The notes beneath the pieces are model-generated. The model saw only the letters and a program-made list of their open reading frames with translations. It was not told the origin of the DNA and did no database searches. A program made the position numbers and the translations under genes. Below are positions 11,893-23,510 of a stretch of DNA of 64,000 nt, piece after piece. Within the stretch, counting starts at the first letter, position 1. Each line of letters opens with the position of its first letter. This stretch comes from Thozetella sp. PMI_491 (lineage: Eukaryota > Ascomycota > Sordariomycetes > Chaetosphaeriales > Chaetosphaeriaceae). The stretch lies in assembly GCA_021432635.1 (NCBI GenBank), contig MU270015.1, forward strand, positions 133,211 through 197,210, in the 5' to 3' direction.

Positions 11893-13011
11893 ATGAAGGC
11901 AACGTTCGTACTTCTCAGTTCAGCGTTCGCGTTGGTACAGGCTATTCCGCACGCCGGCGAAGCTATCCCTGCCACTGTACCCAAGAGCTCACGGAACGAA
12001 AATACTCCAGATGACCGGCTGCGCTGGCACGGGGAGAGCGACATCCTATCAGGGGATTCGCAGCCGGGCCATCTCTATAATAGCGGCTGGGATGGTCCAT
12101 ACAAGGATCCCAAGAAGAACCTTCAAGATCCTCATGAATTCCCCACGCCTGGTCGGGACGAGGGCGAATGTGGGAACCCGGGGCCCCCGCGCCCTCCTCC
12201 CCACCGGTGCACACCCAAGCCCATCGTGATTCCGATCCACCAGACTCTTGACCACACCATCACCCAGTACACGCCGAAGCCAACCACTGTCGATCATTGG
12301 AAGACCAGGACCGCGCACCACACCTGTACTGCATATGTCACCAAGCTTGTCGACCGCACCAAGACCATCTCTTGGTGTGAAACGCCAACTCAGAGGCCGC
12401 CGCGGCCTTCCCCCCCTCCCCCCCCTCCTCCAAAGTGCCCCCCTGGACAATCTTGCCAGCCTGACCACAAACCGCGGCCTCCGCCTCCGCCTCCGCCGTC
12501 TCCCTCCCCTTCAAAGCCAAAGTGCCCTCCTGGGCAGTCATGCCAGGCCGATCACAAGCCGCCCCCTCCTTCAATGCCTCCACCACCCCCTCCCCCCAAA
12601 CAGCAGCCCAAGCCACACCGGCCCCATAACGGGACGCACGACAACTGTAATAAGAATCCTTGCCCTCCGGGCCAGTCCTGCCAGCCTGACCGATGTGTCC
12701 CACCGCCGAAGTCCGTCCCACCTCCGCCAAAGAACATGACGGCTGCGGGGTCTATCCCTCCTGTTTCATGCCCAGAGAAGAAGTGCCCGGTAGCACCACC
12801 TAGTCCACCGTCACCAGTGGCTTCCGTGGTTCCTGCAGTTCCACCACCGCCTCCACCAGCTGTCGCTCCGGTGCCGACCGCTCCGAAGCCCGTTGAGCCC
12901 AAGCCGACGAAACCTGCGCCACCCGTGGTCACTACCTCGAGTGCTGGCAATATTCGAATGAGCGCTGGAGTGGTCATACTTTTCGCCTGCACGGCTGCTA
13001 TTTTCGCCTGA
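11893..13011 (+). CDS. secreted proline-rich protein with CPPGQSCQ repeats, probable GPI anchor
   Basis: Single exon. The frame also has an ATG at 11866, but the one at 11893 starts directly with a classic signal peptide (MKATFVLLSSAFALVQA), giving 372 residues. The body is Pro-rich with poly-Pro tracts and contains three copies of CPPGQSCQ followed by P/A-D-H/R, encoded near 12435, 12525 and 12660. Each copy brings two cysteines. An N-terminal section has paired HTCTAYVTK-like and CGNPGPP elements. The last ~20 residues (RMSAGVVILFACTAAIFA) are hydrophobic with no charged tail, as in GPI-attachment signals. The combination points to a cell-wall or surface-anchored protein. No enzyme domain is visible and no named family is recognised. 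Confidence 0.75.
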   Translation: MKATFVLLSSAFALVQAIPHAGEAIPATVPKSSRNENTPDDRLRWHGESDILSGDSQPGHLYNSGWDGPYKDPKKNLQDPHEFPTPGRDEGECGNPGPPRPPPHRCTPKPIVIPIHQTLDHTITQYTPKPTTVDHWKTRTAHHTCTAYVTKLVDRTKTISWCETPTQRPPRPSPPPPPPPKCPPGQSCQPDHKPRPPPPPPPSPSPSKPKCPPGQSCQADHKPPPPSMPPPPPPPKQQPKPHRPHNGTHDNCNKNPCPPGQSCQPDRCVPPPKSVPPPPKNMTAAGSIPPVSCPEKKCPVAPPSPPSPVASVVPAVPPPPPPAVAPVPTAPKPVEPKPTKPAPPVVTTSSAGNIRMSAGVVILFACTAAIFA

Positions 13012-14317
13012 GGCTGTCCCTGGGCTTCCTCATGAGTTCTTTGGGCGGAACAGGATATAGCGAAACTATCCTATCAAGCGCACGTCAGGGCATTCAGCTA
13101 CTATATCGACCCCGGTGTGCCTGTCGTTTGAAAAGTGCTAGCAATATAATGCCTTTTAGCATAGTGTCTCCATGCGTCATCTGAATGCCGTTCTCTCCAA
13201 AAGTAGTTATGATGCTGATACTTCGGACTTGGTGGCCACATTTATTTGGCCGCCCTGTGCCTTCTCTGGTCTTTGTGCAGCTCGCTACCGCCTTAGACCC
13301 TGTTAGCTACCTGGTTCACAAGCTTGAAGTCTACCTGGTTGTTCTGGCCAATGCGACACTAGCCATGGAGAGGCTCAAGCACGGGCGAGAGAACCTCTTG
13401 TGGAAGCTTCGGGAAGTTCGCAGCGCGTCGTGCAATGATCGCACTGGTCTAAGCCTTGAGGGGCCTAAGTATAGAAGAGGCCGTGCAGGGACTGGCCAGG
13501 AGGAGCCAGGCCATAATAGCTGTCAATTAATTTTACAAACGTTCGGGTGAATCAAATGCACATAGAACCCATCGAACAGGCTGTGTTTCCTTAGGCCTGT
13601 CAAACGTCTGTATATCCTCTTCTCCCAGTCCAACATATATATATATATATATACGAGTACCTACGTTACCTCGGTAGGTAGCCACACGATACGGGGTGGG
13701 AGCTGGCAGCAAATGTCGCATGCCAGCCCTCGCTACCATTATCCACTCGACTTAGGATTCGACTTGAGATCTGAGAAGGAGGTTGCGACGTTGCGGGTCG
13801 CCTCATGACGAAACAGGGAGAGACACATCCATTGGCCGGGGCTTTTTAAGAAGGTGTTGGCTGTGTACTTACCCTATCTACCTACCTTGCCTTAGATACC
13901 GAGTGTAAAGGTTGATATGTATCTAGGTTGATGTATTGCATATCTAAAACGGCAGGGCCGACGCAGCAATGCGGAAAGGATTCTGGACTCCGTACGGAAT
14001 CGAGGTTATGTACGCACCTCAGGTATTTCGGGTTCAAGCCCGGCGGCAGGAGAGCTGCAGCCACAGGTTGCGCCACAGGCTTACCTGCAAAAGGAGTGGG
14101 CGGGCAGCCGCTGGAAGCGAGATTCCCGAGTGCTCCGGGAGGTGGTGGAGCGCACGGACGGCGTTGGAGGGGGGGAGGCTTGGACCTCTGAGAGACTAGC
14201 AGCTCGCCCTGGACCCTGGTGCCAGACCCGACCTTGGCTTTTGGCTCTTTCCCGAACATCCCCTCCATCATCCTCCTCGCCACGGAAGCCGCATCGCACA
14301 CCGCTTCGTTGGCCACC
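13012..14317. other. intergenic, promoter and leader of snf1
   Basis: About 1.3 kb between the wall-protein gene and snf1. It contains an AT dinucleotide repeat at 13635-13653. A frame at 13185-13550 shows no domain and is not supported. The last ~400 bases are the probable snf1 leader. Confidence 0.5.
13635..13653. repeat. AT dinucleotide microsatellite
   Basis: About nine uninterrupted AT units in an intergenic stretch. A simple repeat, probably length-variable. Confidence 0.9.
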
Positions 14318-16803
14318 ATGGCTCACAGGGCTGCGTTCGACAATGAAGAGTTGCTGTCAATCCCCTCGCAGAGCCAGAGGGGAGGCCAGCAGAGAGCCCA
14401 GCAAACCCACGGGAGCGAGGGGCCGTCAGGCCCAGTGGCAGCCATGGCCTCGGGCACCCCGCACCGCGAAAAGGTGCGCACCGAACAGCGCATCGGCCAG
14501 TACACCATCGTTAAGACGCTCGGCGAGGGCAGCTTTGGCAAGGTCAAGCTGGCCGTCCATCGTGGCACTGGCCAGCAGGTCGCCCTCAAGATCATCGCCC
14601 GCAAGAAGCTCATCAGCAGGGATATGCAAGGCCGCGTCGAGCGCGAGATCGAATACTTGCAGTTGCTCCGACACCCTCACATCATCAAGCTGTAAGCCGA
14701 TTCCCTACCATACGCAGTGTCGGTCAGGACCCTGGAGGGCCCTAACTAGGCCGAGAGACCGACGCCGCTGACTCCTCGCCTTGCATCTAGGTATACGGTG
14801 ATTAAGACGCCAACCGAGATCATCATGGTGCTCGAGTATGCAGGGGGCGAGCTGTTCGACTACATTGTCGCCCACGGGAAGATGAAGGAGGACGAGGCCC
14901 GCCGCTTCTTCCAGCAGATGCTCTGCGCCGTTGAATACTGCCACCGGCACAAAATTGCCCACCGAGACCTCAAGCCCGAGAATCTGCTACTGGACGAGAA
15001 CCTCAACGTCAAGATTGCCGACTTTGGCCTTAGCAACATCATGACAGATGGAAATTTCCTCAAGACTAGCTGCGGCTCGCCCAACTACGCCGCCCCCGAG
15101 GTGATCGGTGGCAAACTGTATGCGGGACCCGAGGTCGATGTCTGGAGCTGCGGCGTCATCCTCTACGTCCTGCTCGTCGGCCGGCTGCCCTTCGACGACG
15201 AGCACATCCCAAGCCTCTTCGCCAAGATCGCCCGGGGAAGCTACATGGTGCCGACCTGGATGAGTCCCGGCGCCGCGGGCTTGATTAAGAAGATGCTGGT
15301 TGTTAATCCCACTCATCGTGCGACCATCGAGGAGATTCGGCAGGACCCCTGGTTCCTCAAGGACCTGCCCGCCTACCTGCACCCCCCCGTGGAAGAGTTC
15401 CTCAACACCGGTGTGGACCCCAACAAGGCCATCAAAATGAGCGACATCGCGCCCAACGCTCCGCCCCAGGAGCAGGAGAAGCTGCACAACGAAGTTACCG
15501 ATAAGATTAGTAAGACCATGGGGTACGGAAAGAAGGACGTCCAAGAGGCCCTTGAAGCTGAGGAGCCGTCCGCCATCAAGGACGCTTACATGATTGTTCG
15601 CGAGAACAAAATGATGCAGAACAATCGTACGTGTTGCCTCCAGTTGCCCCAACTCGATTTCCCCTCTGCCCCTTCTCCCTCTTTAACTCGCACTCGCTGT
15701 CTCTCTGCCCAAGTACATGTCTGACGCTGCGTGAAGCTCACCTGGGGACGGACAATCCGTACTTTCCAGCGTCTCCCCCGTCTGAGAACAAGGACTCTCC
15801 ATCCAGCATTGCCGGCCAGCTTGGCAAAACCAGCCTGGAGGACGCTAATATCAGCCCAATGCTGGATCCCACCATGTCGTCCTCGCGATCCATCACATCA
15901 ACTAGCACAAGTGCCTCAGCCAGACCCTACGTCAGTAAGATTGGGATACTCCCTAGCAGCCTGCCCAGCTACCATATTGCCTACATGGAACGGGAGAAGG
16001 CCAGAGCCTCAGGCGTGGATGAACCCGATCCCGCTGCCACGGCGTCCGAAGGAGCCGCTCATCCACGGAGCCAAGCCGATCAGGAAGAGACGGCGCGTCG
16101 CCTCAAGCCCCACTCACGTAGCCATATCCGACTCGACGAGGCCAATCGCCCGCAAGCTCTTACCCCGGCAAACCCGCCCGCCAAGAAGAACAAGCCAGTT
16201 CGATGGCAGTTTGGCATACGTTCTCGCAATGCGCCGTGGGAAGCGTTGGTGTGCATATACAAGGCTCTTGCGAAGCTTGGGGTGGGTTGGTGGGTTGATA
16301 TGGGCGATGACCATGACGAGTACGTGCGGTTGAAGTATCACATGAGGTTGTTGCTGACCATAGCCGGTATAGGAACGACGATTCTGATCCCAAATCCGCA
16401 TCTCGTAACCACAGCGGGAGTCGCTATGAGCTTCCTGCAGACCCTTGGCACATTAAGATCCGCTGGACCACCGATAGTAAGTCTTGTCGCTCTCGATTAG
16501 AGATTTTTGCTCTGCTGCTGACGAAAAACAGAGCTGCGCAGGAACCCGGGTGCATCAGGCTTAGGCGAGGCAGTTGACAAAATTAATACGGCCCGCGATG
16601 CCGAGGGCGAGTCTCACATTGTGGCAATGCGTATGGATATACAGATCTACGAAATGGAGCGGAGTGTCTACCTGGTCGACTTCAAGGTCGACGGTTACGA
16701 GACCCCCGAAGGCACCCTTCTGGAGGAAAAGCAGGTTACCAGCCCTTTTCCTTTCCTTGACATGGCCGCAAAGCTTATCATGCAACTGGCCGACGCGGAT
16801 TAA
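14318..16803 (+). CDS. snf1: SNF1/AMPK catalytic alpha subunit, carbon-catabolite kinase
   Basis: Five exons proposed: 14318-14691, 14791-15626, 15737-16334, 16373-16476 and 16532-16803, giving about 727 residues. The start is the ATG at 14318 in a perfect GCCACCATGG context; an in-frame ATG at 14219 is the alternative. The kinase domain has the Gly loop GEGSFGKVKLA, ALKII lysine, HRDLKPEN catalytic loop, DFGLSN, and an activation loop LKTSCGSPNYAAPE with the expected phosphorylatable Thr. An autoinhibitory/UBA-like section follows (KTMGYGKKDVQEAL). The C-terminal regulatory domain contains PWEALVCIYKALAKLG, DPWHIKIRW and QIYEMERSVYLVDF. SNF1 acts with beta and gamma subunits to relieve glucose repression and shift metabolism under energy stress. 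The first two introns and the last are well supported. The third (about 16335-16372, 38 bases) is unusually short and uncertain. Confidence 0.93.
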
Positions 16804-18481
16804 GGGTGCCATCGGTAGCTGGCCAGCATCTTGGTCTCAGCAGCGGGCCCCCGGAGCAGGCCTAGCTGAAAATCAACTTGCGTCCAGTTTCGGGGCTCTG
16901 GACTAGCTAGGCCATGGTCTGAACCCATGGGCCTACCGCATCCTATCAGTGTTGATGGCTAAGGGGTGAGGCAAGGAGGGGGCGTTCGTCGATTGGTCTC
17001 TCCATTGCCCAAGGCTTCGATACGACTAATCATTAAGAGTTTGTTCTTGTGCCTACAGCTCGCTTTGTCTGTAGCTGGGTGGTGGTAGGTTAGGTCATTG
17101 GCAGGTGCCGCGAAAACCAAAAAGGCGTTTGAGGTATCATGTCACTTCATGGTCTACGCGAAGGAATTATCGGCTATATACCCCGATAGATAGGGATGGA
17201 TGAGACTCAAAGCGCGCGATGCTTCTGCTATTTTCCGCTAACTAACCGCGTACGTTGCTCGCATCAATCTTGTTGTTACGTGGCCACCGGCCCAGTTCTG
17301 TTCCAATGCAAGCCCCCCCCCCCCCCCCGAGGTGCTCAGGTACAGTTGTAGTCTGCTGCAATCGCTAGGTCGTTTGTTGCCGCAGAGCAGAACAATGGAA
17401 GTCGGACGGAACTGCCTGAGTTGAAACTGGACGAGATGGTTATGCGAGAACCACGACTGGCCACCATGCCAAACATGAGGTAAAGCCACTTCCTAAGCGT
17501 AGCCGAAACCGCTCACTGCCGGCTTGTTAGTTTGAGGCAAGATATGCAATGAAGTTGCGGTAAGGGCCATTGGCCCTACTAATTCGTGTATGTGATGGCA
17601 ACACGCCTGTTTGAAGACCAATGGTATTGACCAGCTATCGTTAGATGATGTAGTCTACATGGAATACTAGTGACTTAGGCGTGTGGAAGAGATGGCCTGG
17701 GAAGGGCGAGCATGCCGCTGATTACACGCAGCGAGGTTCCTTCGCCACTCACAGATACAATACGAGGCACAGTGAGACAGGGGTTGGCCCACGGGGTAGG
17801 AGGCTTCTAGCCTGATATTGTTGCCGACGGTGATGCTTCTAGGAGTGCATGATGACATCGGTGTGCTTCTAGAGGCACCATCACTGCAAATTTTCATGAT
17901 AAATATCTAGTCGAGTCCAGCCGGGAGTTACGTCTTACCCGTCTCATCAGAAATGGCGAAAGGTTCCAGCCCGAGAGGATCTAGACAAGCGTATGCCTGG
18001 AGCTAATCCTCATGACTTCAGTTTCAGTGGTTTCGAAGAGCGGCCTACGGTAGATGGTAGTAGTGCCGTGGTACGCCTCGCGGCCAAACTCAACATTTGG
18101 CTAGAAGCTCCCCACCCACTCAATGACCGCAGGTGGTTTGCTCGTTGATTTCGGCGGTCGGCGCCGCCCAAACGGTGACTAAAACTACGACACGCGCGTT
18201 ATACGGTCGTTGCAGTCCTTTTCCGTCCATCTCGCAGGCTCGCATGATTGTCCCTGTGCTTTATCGACATCCGCGACAATAGAGTATCTGGCGCTAAGGT
18301 GTAATACATTCCTAGACCCAAGAGGCTTTCCCCTGAAGATCGCTTATGGGTCTGGCTTCGTCTCTTCATGCTTCAGACGGGCGATAAGTTTTTTTCTCAA
18401 GAACGAACTCAAACCCAATCTGTCCGAGACTACCAGTCAGTTCACGGGGGTTTTGCATGTCTGAGGGGAGAGGCGAATCAC
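16804..18481. other. intergenic, convergent 3' flanks
   Basis: About 1.7 kb between the end of snf1 and the end of the minus-strand mitochondrial-type gene. Small frames on both strands (for example 17238-17489 and 17667-17897) lack domains and look fortuitous. A run of 16 C lies at 17313-17328. Nothing else is recognised. Confidence 0.5.
17313..17328. repeat. poly-C homopolymer
   Basis: Sixteen consecutive C in intergenic DNA. The length may be a sequencing uncertainty. Confidence 0.85.
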
Positions 18482-19219
18482 TTACATCCCTTCACGAGTG
18501 ACAATGCGGTAGGTGCCACTCGGCTGGAAGTTGTTTAGGAGCTTTCCATGCCCGTCAACTTCGACGCTGCCCAGAATGTCCTCAGGCCTGGAATAAGGCA
18601 ATCAGCTCCCGATGCACCATTTCTTCCCGGCTGGCCAGTCACGTCACGTACCAGGCAATGCGACCAAAGTCAGGAGGATTTCGTTGGTCGCTCAAGTGAA
18701 CCCAACCCCCGATGCCCGCTCCACCAGCACCGCCCTGCGCGCTGGCACCCCCGGCCCCAGTCTCGCTCTCCTTCCGCCGTCCGGTTCGAGGGACGAAGGT
18801 GTTACCGGAACTGAATATGGAGCCGCCAGGAGAAGCGAACACCTTGGCCTGGGCTTGAAGGCCCTCGTCGTCCTTGGCGTGCTCCGCAAGGACCTCGTTG
18901 AGAATGGCTAGGAAGCGCGGGTTTTCTTGGAACGAGCTCGGTGTCGGCGGCACGGCGGTAGTAGAGCCAATGGCAACATTGGCGTCCGGGGGGTTCGTGT
19001 CAAGGTATGAGAGGAGATGGGTGTTGGGCGATGAGGTAATGGGGAAGACTTTCTGTCCAGGGGCGATGAGTATTCTTAGCTATCGCAAACTCTTTTGAAT
19101 GGAAAGCTCCAGCCGCGTGTGAGGGTCCTTACAATGTGAGGATTGGAAGATAAAGTTGCTATTTTTCGTGCGCTTCTGGGCACCAAAGCCCGAGCTGGAC
19201 GTAACCGGAATGCCCACAT
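18482..19219 (-). CDS. small conserved-type protein with mitochondrial presequence
   Basis: Three exons on the minus strand: 19219-19133, 19079-18652 and 18587-18482, joining to 206 residues. Exon 1 encodes a typical mitochondrial targeting presequence, MWAFRLRPARALVPRSARK, rich in Arg and hydroxylated or hydrophobic residues with no acidic residue. Exon 2 gives an ordered segment (SFQENPRFLAILNEVLAEHA), a Gly/Ala-rich linker and GGWVHLSDQRNPPDFGRIAW. Exon 3 gives PEDILGSVEVDGHGKLL and ends FQPSGTYRIVTREGM. The second intron (18651-18588) has a GTACGT donor and CAG acceptor and keeps the frame exactly. The first (19132-19080) rests on a GTAAGG donor and a TAG acceptor. The protein resembles a conserved fungal type of unknown function. 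It diverges from dpb2 with 376 bases between start codons. Confidence 0.72.
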
Positions 19220-19595
19220 GATTGTGTTTTGAAGTGGCTCTTTGCTTTGTTGGTCTTTGAGGGAATGTGGAGGGGAGCTCTTCGGGAGCTTCCAAATGCT
19301 GCCTTGAAATGGAAGCTGAGCGTTTTGACCTCTGCACGTAACTAAGGTAGCCTGCTACCTTATTGGACTAACTGCCGCCGGCAACTGGCAACCCGCGTAC
19401 CCCTGTCCCGCAACTGCCCCGCCAGCGACGCGACAACGCAGACCAATTTACGCGTCTCTGCCGGGCCCTTGACTTCCACCACTGGATCGACTTTCAATCT
19501 TGCACAGGCTGGGGAGAATCCATTTTCCAGCAGCCCTCTGGAGACCCTCTTGCCTCCGCATTGCCACTTCCTTGAGAAGCTTGCGCATCGTCAAT
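19220..19595. promoter_or_regulatory. shared bidirectional promoter, mitochondrial-type gene / dpb2
   Basis: The 376 bases between two divergent ATGs must hold both promoters and leaders. No clear TATA box is visible. A frame runs through on the minus strand but has no ATG and is read as leader sequence. Confidence 0.5.
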
Positions 19596-22139
19596 ATGAT
19601 GATTGTACAAAGTCCGCGGAAAAGCCCGCGGAAGACGCCGCAGCAGAGCCCGGAGAAGAAGCGAGCGAAGCCGCCGATAGCTCCCTTCTTCGCGCCCAAG
19701 AGCCTTGGGTCCCGAGCAGGGCCTACAGATGCGATCCCGTCGTCCTCGCCGGCCTTTGGAACACCAGTGCAGCCGCTGAGGCCGGGATTCAACATTTCCG
19801 CGCCCTCCAAGGCCACCATCCTGCCCATCCTCCTGCCTCCCGCGACTCTCCGACCCCTCGCCTTTCGGACTTTCACCAAGAAACATGGGTTGACTCTGAC
19901 CTCGACGGCGTTGCAAGAACTCGCGACATTTATTGGCAGACACTGCGGCTCAGGATGGCGCGAGGAGGGTCTGGCCGAGAAAGTCCTAGAGGAGGTTGCC
20001 AAGTGCTGGAAGAATCGCAATGGGGGCGTCATCATGGATGGAAAGAGCGCCGAGCTCAAGGAAATTTTGAAAGCTCTGGAAGGCAACATGAGCGGCGGTA
20101 AGATGGTATCTGGAGCTCGGGGCCTTACCCGCCAGAACAGCCTTGCCTTGGAGCCGACTCAAGACGCCGAACACTCCAAGACCCGGTTAGGCTTACGACC
20201 TGCGACCCTCGCGAGGGAGGACAGTCAGGCCAGCATCGGCATGTCCGGACTTGACGTCGACGAAGAGCAAGAGGATGACGCCTCGAGCGGTGCTAGGAGA
20301 TGGCTCAAGGTAGTCGACGCATTCAGCCAGCCTCGCTTTGTTTACAACGTCGGGAAGAAGCATTTTGAAAGGTGGCTTGTGATTTCTTGAAAATTAAAAG
20401 GCGCACAGCCAGCTAATCTCGAGATCAGGGATACCACGAAGCCATCACTCCTACCAGCAGCTCCACGCAAGACCACGGTCTTTCGGAACAGGTTTAACGT
20501 AATACACCAGCGGCTGCTGAGGAACGAGTCGTTCCAGACGTCAGCGGTGGCAGACGCCAGGGCATCAGCCGCAAGACGTTCCTCGTCCTTTACGCCGCAG
20601 CACTCTCACAAGATAACACCAATCGCCAACCTTCTCGGTCGGCACGGGAGCCACCACATGCTGCTCGGCATGTTGGTTATCTTACCCACAGGTGGCCTGG
20701 CAATTAGCGATCTCACAGGCACCATCGCGCTTGATCTCTCCCATGCCGTGGCGATCCCAGAAGACTCAGCCTGGTTTACGCCAGGCATGGTCATTCTCAT
20801 AGATGGTGTCTATGAAGAGGAAGAAGACTCCGTTGGGAGGGGTCTCAGCGGGAGCAGTGGTGTTGGCGGCACTATCGGCGGTCGTTTCCAAGCCTTTTTC
20901 ATCGGTCAGCCCCCGTGCGAGAAGCGCAAGGCAACCCTTGGAGTTAGCGGTCCGGATGGAGGACCTGACCACACGATCGGTGGAGGCTTTGGCTGGATCG
21001 ATTTTCTCGGCGTGGGAAGCGAACGTGCCGTAGGGTCTCGGATGCGCAAGCTCGAACACCGGCTTCTCCGCCATCCGGCTCTGTCGGATCCTGATGCCCC
21101 CGGCCGAGGACGGGTGGTGATCCTCGGAGAATTGAACCTGGATCAGCCACGCAGCCTACAGGCCCTAAAGAAGATACTCAGCCTTTACGCCAGCGAACCG
21201 GAGGGCACGACGCCTATGGCCTTTGTCCTCACCGGCAACTTTACTACGCATGCCGTCATGGCCCGCGGGGGTAGCGGCGGTAGCATCGAGTATAAAGAAT
21301 ATTTTGATGCGTTAGCGTCGACTCTCGCCGACTATCCGTCCCTGTTGACGACGGCTACGTTCATTTTTGTGCCCGGGGATAACGACGGCTGGGTGTCTGC
21401 CTTTTCAGGGGGCGCCTCAGTCCCCCTTCCTCGGAAGCCCGTCCCGGATCTTTTCACTTCTAGGATACGACGCGTGTTCGCCAGCGCAAATGCCGAGGCG
21501 GGCCTCGCTGGCGCCGAAGGCCTAGGTGGCGAGGCCGTTTGGACCACAAATCCCAGTCGACTCACCCTTTTCGGACCGAATCATGAGCTTGTGCTCTTCC
21601 GGGATGATATGTCCACCCGGTTCAGGCGAACCGCTGTTCGGTTGAAATCGTCTACAAAAGGCCAGGCCGATGTAGACGAAGGCGCCGTGGCAGGGGAGAG
21701 TAGCAGTGGCGATGCTGCTATGCGTGACTCTGCAGCACCTAACGGAGGATCCACCCGGGATGATGCTATGGATGTCGATGCCGATATTCCCTCTCTGCCT
21801 GCCCAAGAGGCTCCGGCCGACCAAGAGGGGGAGCCTGTCTCCCACGATACCCATATCGCTCGAAAGCTCGTCAAGACGGTCTTGGACCAAGGCTATCTAG
21901 CGCCGTTCCGACACGCCATCCGCCCAGTACAGTGGGATTTTGCGAGCTCACTTCATCTGTACCCACTACCGACCTCCCTTGTCCTTATAGACCCTGACGC
22001 GCCGCCTTTTTGTATTACATACGAAGGGTGCCACGTTATGAACCCCGGCAGCGTGCTAGTCGCAGGCCGACGAGGCGTGGCGCGATGGGTAGAATACGAA
22101 ATTGGGAAGGTGGGCAAGGTCAAAGAGTCACTCTTCTAG
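19596..22139 (+). CDS. dpb2: DNA polymerase epsilon subunit B (Dpb2)
   Basis: Two exons, 19596-20371 and 20429-22139, with a 57-base intron (GTGGCT donor, GCTAATC branch, TCAG acceptor). The product is about 828 residues. The upstream open frame begins at non-ATG codons, so the first ATG (19596) was chosen; a second ATG follows immediately. The N-terminus is Ser/Pro/Lys-rich, then a helical domain (LTSTALQELATFIGRHCGS) typical of Dpb2 N-termini. Across the intron comes FRNRFNVIHQRLLRNESF, then ITPIANLLGR, an OB-type segment, and a calcineurin-like but inactive phosphoesterase domain with VVILGELNLD, FVLTGNF and FIFVPGDNDGW. A disordered acidic insert (about residues 600-670) interrupts that domain before the C-terminal block PVQWDFASSLHLYPLP. 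Dpb2 is the essential non-catalytic subunit of the leading-strand polymerase and contacts the CMG helicase through GINS. The family call is firm. Confidence 0.92.
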
Positions 22140-23510
22140 GTTAGGGGCTATCCATGATAGACGGGGCCAGCTAAGGCAAGCGATTACGATGACAGCTGAA
22201 CTGTCTAGCTCTTCCGGCTGGGGCACGGCAGACTGTTGCTTTGAAATTGGTCGAGCTCGAGTATGCGCTGTCAGGTGGACGTACGATGATGACACAGGAA
22301 ATGGGTAGAGGCTAGCAACCCTTCTGAGGGAGAATATTTCGTGCGACGACTACCTTATAACCTAGATGGATAATGATACTATCTTCATAATGACAGCGCG
22401 TTGGGATTATTCGAGTATTTCCTAGCCACAACCCAACACGACCNNNNNNNNNNCGCGAGGCCGCGCTGGGCAGTATGGGGGGACTGTCTTCCGTCTCTAG
22501 ATTGGTCATGACTAGGGCCATTGTGATAAAATATACTCTCCACTCTGTTCTTTGTTTACTCAAACGCTGGTTTGTTTACATCGTGACTTTGATACTGGTC
22601 TGTTGCTCTTGTTGTGGACTGACTGACCATAGCTGGCTGGCTTGCTTACTGGCTGAGGGCGAGCGATGTCGGCGCCGGCGATTTTTGGCTGTGGCTGGCA
22701 CCGCCACTCCCAAATGGGTAGTTACCGGATGTGGTTAGATACGGTAAAATCCATACGGTCGATTTAACGGGGTCGATTTGAGTCGTCTCCGGGCCACCCT
22801 CCAAGTTGGGGGAAGACCCCAAATGCCCGCCCCCTCCACCCCGGCCAAACATTATACATACATACGGATACGAGTGTCCGACAACTGGGGGCTCTCCTCT
22901 CTGAGACATGCGGAGAATGAGGGTAGCACAGCTGCGTAGTGTGCATGCACGGCATGCTGAGCGCTGCTAAAGCCAAACCGGGGAAGCCGAAGCCGGAGAC
23001 GCGGCAGCGTCTGCGAGCGGCCGAGAACCCATCGGGGCAATTGGAGCCGAAGCGAAACAGGCCCGCAAAGTGTGGGGTGGGCTTGGAAGTTGCTTGGTTG
23101 TCGCTTGTGGTCCCTTTGTGGTCCCTTGTGGATTCTTCGGGGGACCTGGAGCCGGGCGAAGAAGTAAAGTTATCACCAGCGTCAACAAAGCCTCTGGGGG
23201 GAGCAAGTCGAACCAAGGCTCCGGAACGGCGGAAAGGAAGCAAAGAATCAACAACACACGTTCGATGCCGCGCAGCAGCTCAACTGCATGTCGCTATGCT
23301 CTACGAGGCGTCTACTTGGCTGGGAACTGTGCACACTAACCCCAAAGCAAAGCCGCGCAGGGGCAGGCCACGTCCAACCAGAGATTGTGTAATAAGAATT
23401 AACCTAGTAGTGTTGGGGTAGTATCCATCGCATCGATCGAACCCCGTCGATGCAAGCCCAGGGCATCCGTAGCCCTTTTGGTAAACCTTTTTTTTTTTTT
23501 CTCCGGCGCC
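22140..23510. other. intergenic, convergent 3' flanks with assembly gap
   Basis: About 1.4 kb between the ends of dpb2 and the minus-strand Zn2Cys6 gene. It contains a 10-base N gap and a poly-T run near 23489-23500. Overlapping small frames at 22.7-23.4 kb on both strands show no domain. No gene is supported. Confidence 0.5.
22444..22453. other. assembly gap (10 N)
   Basis: Ten N bases. A run of exactly ten usually marks a scaffold join of unknown true size, so sequence may be missing between dpb2 and the next gene. Confidence 0.98.

Noticed and set aside
13965-14060. tRNA-like stretch with a CTGGACTC loop and a GGGTTCAAGCCC T-arm-like block
   Set aside because: No complementary acceptor stem and no consistent D arm could be drawn.
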